Assembly (NCBI GenBank): GCA_964465665.1
Contig: CAYXKM010000312.1
Location: 1-24,709, forward strand
Reading direction: 5' to 3'
Length of the DNA: 24,709 nt
DNA from: JAKEGN01 sp964465665
GTDB taxonomy: Bacteria > Pseudomonadota > Gammaproteobacteria > Steroidobacterales > Woeseiaceae
The notes beneath the pieces are model-generated. The model was not told where the DNA came from. It ran no database searches and saw nothing but the letters and a program-made list of their open reading frames with translations. Position numbers and translations under genes: made by a program. This document shows, one piece after another, positions 22,884-24,709 of the stretch (positions within the stretch are counted from its first letter, which is position 1; each line of letters begins with the position of its first letter).

Positions 22884-24709
22884 ATGGCTGTATGTTCGGA
22901 CGACAGTGCGCGAATCGGAGATATCGAGCTTTTGCAGGCACCCCCGCTGCCTATGACCGCGGACGCCATCCTCGATGACCTGACGCACTATTTCTCACGT
23001 TTGCTCGGTCGGCGGACCATTCGCACGCGTTCGCCGTTCCTGTTCCAGTCGATCGTTTTCGCCATTCGCGATCGATTGATGGAGCGCTGGAGCCGGTCGA
23101 ATATGGCCGTCGAACGGAGCGACAGTCGCGTGACCTGCTACCTGTCGCTCGAGTTCCTGATGGGACGCTTGCTGCGAAATGCCCTGCTGAGTCTCGATAT
23201 AGAAGAGGAAACGCGCGAGGCGCTGAACCAGCTCGGCCTCAACCTCGAGGACATACTGGATCGCGAGCACGATGCGGGCCTTGGTAACGGCGGCCTCGGC
23301 CGGCTCGCTGCCTGCTTCCTGGACAGTTGCGCGACACTCGGGCTTCCTGTCGTAGGCTACGGCATACGCTACCGCTACGGCATGTTCCGCCAGCGCATTG
23401 ACAGCGGCATGCAGATCGAAGAGCCGGATCCGTGGCTGCGCGAAGGTTATCCCTGGGAAATCGAGCGATTCGAGTTTGCGCGCACGATTAAATTCGGTGG
23501 TCACACGACCTCGCAGACGGACGAGCACGGCAATTCACATCACAGCTGGATCGAAACGCACGATGTCCTCGCCGTCCCCTTCGATATTCCGGTTCCCGGT
23601 TACCGCAACGGCATCGTCAATACGTTGCGGCTCTGGTCCGCAGCGGCAACCGAGGAATTCGATCTCGAGGATTTCAACGCCGGCAGTTACGTTGATGCGG
23701 TCGCGGCGAAGAACGCAGCCGAAAACATAACCATGGTGCTGTACCCGAACGCCGCCAGCGAGAACGGCCAGGAACTGCGTCTGCGCCAGCAGTACTTCCT
23801 GGCATCGGCGAGCTTGCAGGACGTTTTGCGACGGTGGTGCCTACGGCATGACGACTTCGACGCTTTTGCCGATCAACACTGTTTCCAGCTCAACGACACG
23901 CATCCGGCCATTGCGGTGCCGGAGCTCATGCGGCTGCTGATGGACGAACACAACCTGGCCTGGGATACCGCCTGGCAAATCACGCGCTCCACCATGGCGT
24001 ATACCAATCACACCTTGTTGCCGGAAGCGCTGGAGCAGTGGCCGGTCGAGATGTTTCGTCGGCTGCTGCCGCGAATCCTCGAGATCATCTTCGAGATCAA
24101 TGTACGCTTTCTGCACGAGGTCAGCCAGGCCTGGCCTGGTGACGCCGACCGGCATCGCCGCATGTCGCTCATCAGCAGCGATTCGGCAACGATCCGCATG
24201 GCCTACCTCGCGATCGTCGGCAGCTATTCCGTGAACGGCGTTGCCGCATTGCATTCGCGCCTTCTGCGTGAAGGATTGTTTCGGGATTTTGCGGAGTTGT
24301 GGCCGGCCAGGTTCAACAACAAGACCAACGGCGTCACGCAACGCCGCTGGCTCGCCGCCTGCAATCCGCAACTCGCGGCATTGATCACCGCGCGCATAGG
24401 CGACGGCTGGGTTACCGATCTCAACGAACTGGAAAAACTCCGGCCGATGGCGGCGGACCGGTCATTGCATAAAGAGTGGCGCGAAGTACGCATGGCCAAC
24501 AAGTCCCGGCTCGCCACGGAAATCGCCTTGCGAACCGGTCTACGGTTCAGCCCCTCGATGCTGTTCGACGTGCAGGTCAAACGTATCCACGAATACAAGC
24601 GCCAGTTGCTGAATCTCCTGCATGCGATTCACCTGTATGACCGGATTCGCCGCGGGGATGGCGACCAGCTCATTCCTCGCGTGATTATCATTGGCGGCAA
24701 AGCGGCGCC
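22884..24709 (+). CDS. glgP: Glycogen/starch phosphorylase, N-terminal part (cut by window end)
   Basis: The frame is open from ATG 22884 to the window end: 608 codons of a family usually about 800-830 residues long. The enzyme releases glucose 1-phosphate from glycogen ends with phosphate and PLP. Visible marks are YLSLEFLMGRLLRNALL, EHDAGLGNGGLGRLAACFLDS, GIRYRYGMFRQ, NDTHPAIAVPELMRLL, AYTNHTLLPEALEQWP, FNNKTNGVTQRRWL (Pro is more usual than the Gln), VKRIHEYKRQLLN and IIIGGKAA at the edge. The PLP-binding lysine lies beyond the window. GGAG is 8 nt before the start. I followed the frame codon by codon and saw no frameshift. It is the fifth gene of the operon, so breakdown is expressed together with synthesis. 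Confidence 0.96.
   Translation, partial: MAVCSDDSARIGDIELLQAPPLPMTADAILDDLTHYFSRLLGRRTIRTRSPFLFQSIVFAIRDRLMERWSRSNMAVERSDSRVTCYLSLEFLMGRLLRNALLSLDIEEETREALNQLGLNLEDILDREHDAGLGNGGLGRLAACFLDSCATLGLPVVGYGIRYRYGMFRQRIDSGMQIEEPDPWLREGYPWEIERFEFARTIKFGGHTTSQTDEHGNSHHSWIETHDVLAVPFDIPVPGYRNGIVNTLRLWSAAATEEFDLEDFNAGSYVDAVAAKNAAENITMVLYPNAASENGQELRLRQQYFLASASLQDVLRRWCLRHDDFDAFADQHCFQLNDTHPAIAVPELMRLLMDEHNLAWDTAWQITRSTMAYTNHTLLPEALEQWPVEMFRRLLPRILEIIFEINVRFLHEVSQAWPGDADRHRRMSLISSDSATIRMAYLAIVGSYSVNGVAALHSRLLREGLFRDFAELWPARFNNKTNGVTQRRWLAACNPQLAALITARIGDGWVTDLNELEKLRPMAADRSLHKEWREVRMANKSRLATEIALRTGLRFSPSMLFDVQVKRIHEYKRQLLNLLHAIHLYDRIRRGDGDQLIPRVIIIGGKAA

Noticed and set aside
24300..24330. Suspected frameshift in glgP near FNNKTNG
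   Set aside because: A codon-by-codon recount showed the frame is continuous from ATG 22884 to the window end.

Overview
The window is a moderately GC-rich bacterial chromosome segment, most likely from a gammaproteobacterium, possibly an uncultured marine lineage. Four things point there: an ispB-type polyprenyl synthase next to a tRNA-Pro with an encoded CCA; a one-strand glycogen operon with a marine-gammaproteobacterial type of glycogen synthase; a small protein resembling the DUF5062 family; and a c-di-GMP-I riboswitch. The genus cannot be read from the sequence. I see no insertion sequence, phage gene, CRISPR array or rRNA.

Layout. 1-797: the 3' part of an all-trans polyprenyl diphosphate synthase gene (quinone side chain), then tRNA-Pro(CGG). 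825-2694 (minus): a small HMA-like protein, a Crp/Fnr-type regulator with an odd C-terminal extension, and a small conserved hypothetical protein. 3004-5588 (minus): a sodium-coupled NSS (SLC6-type) transporter followed by a class-V fold PLP enzyme, probably uptake and processing of an amino acid or related amine. 5814-10063 (plus): a two-gene RND efflux system made of a lipoprotein adaptor and an HAE1-type pump, without an outer-membrane channel gene.

10310-13434 (plus): the most interesting block. A c-di-GMP-I (GEMM-I) riboswitch ends at the start codon of a five-helix membrane protein with a long helical cytoplasmic domain. That gene overlaps by ATGA a small lipoprotein with a von Willebrand A domain. 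A DUF5062-like gene and a histidine-rich fatty-acid-hydroxylase-like membrane enzyme follow closely. The Shine-Dalgarno sequence of the first gene lies inside the aptamer, so ligand binding may control translation directly. I recognise no named system for this pair.

13431-16112 (minus): glucokinase followed by a Tat-exported, probably lipid-anchored FAD amine oxidase. 16237-24709 (plus): a compact glycogen operon, malQ-glgC-glgA-glgB-glgP, cut by the window end inside glgP. Glucokinase, divergent from it, feeds glucose 6-phosphate. GlgC makes ADP-glucose, GlgA polymerises it, GlgB branches, GlgP removes glucose 1-phosphate, and MalQ rearranges short maltodextrins whose released glucose returns through Glk.
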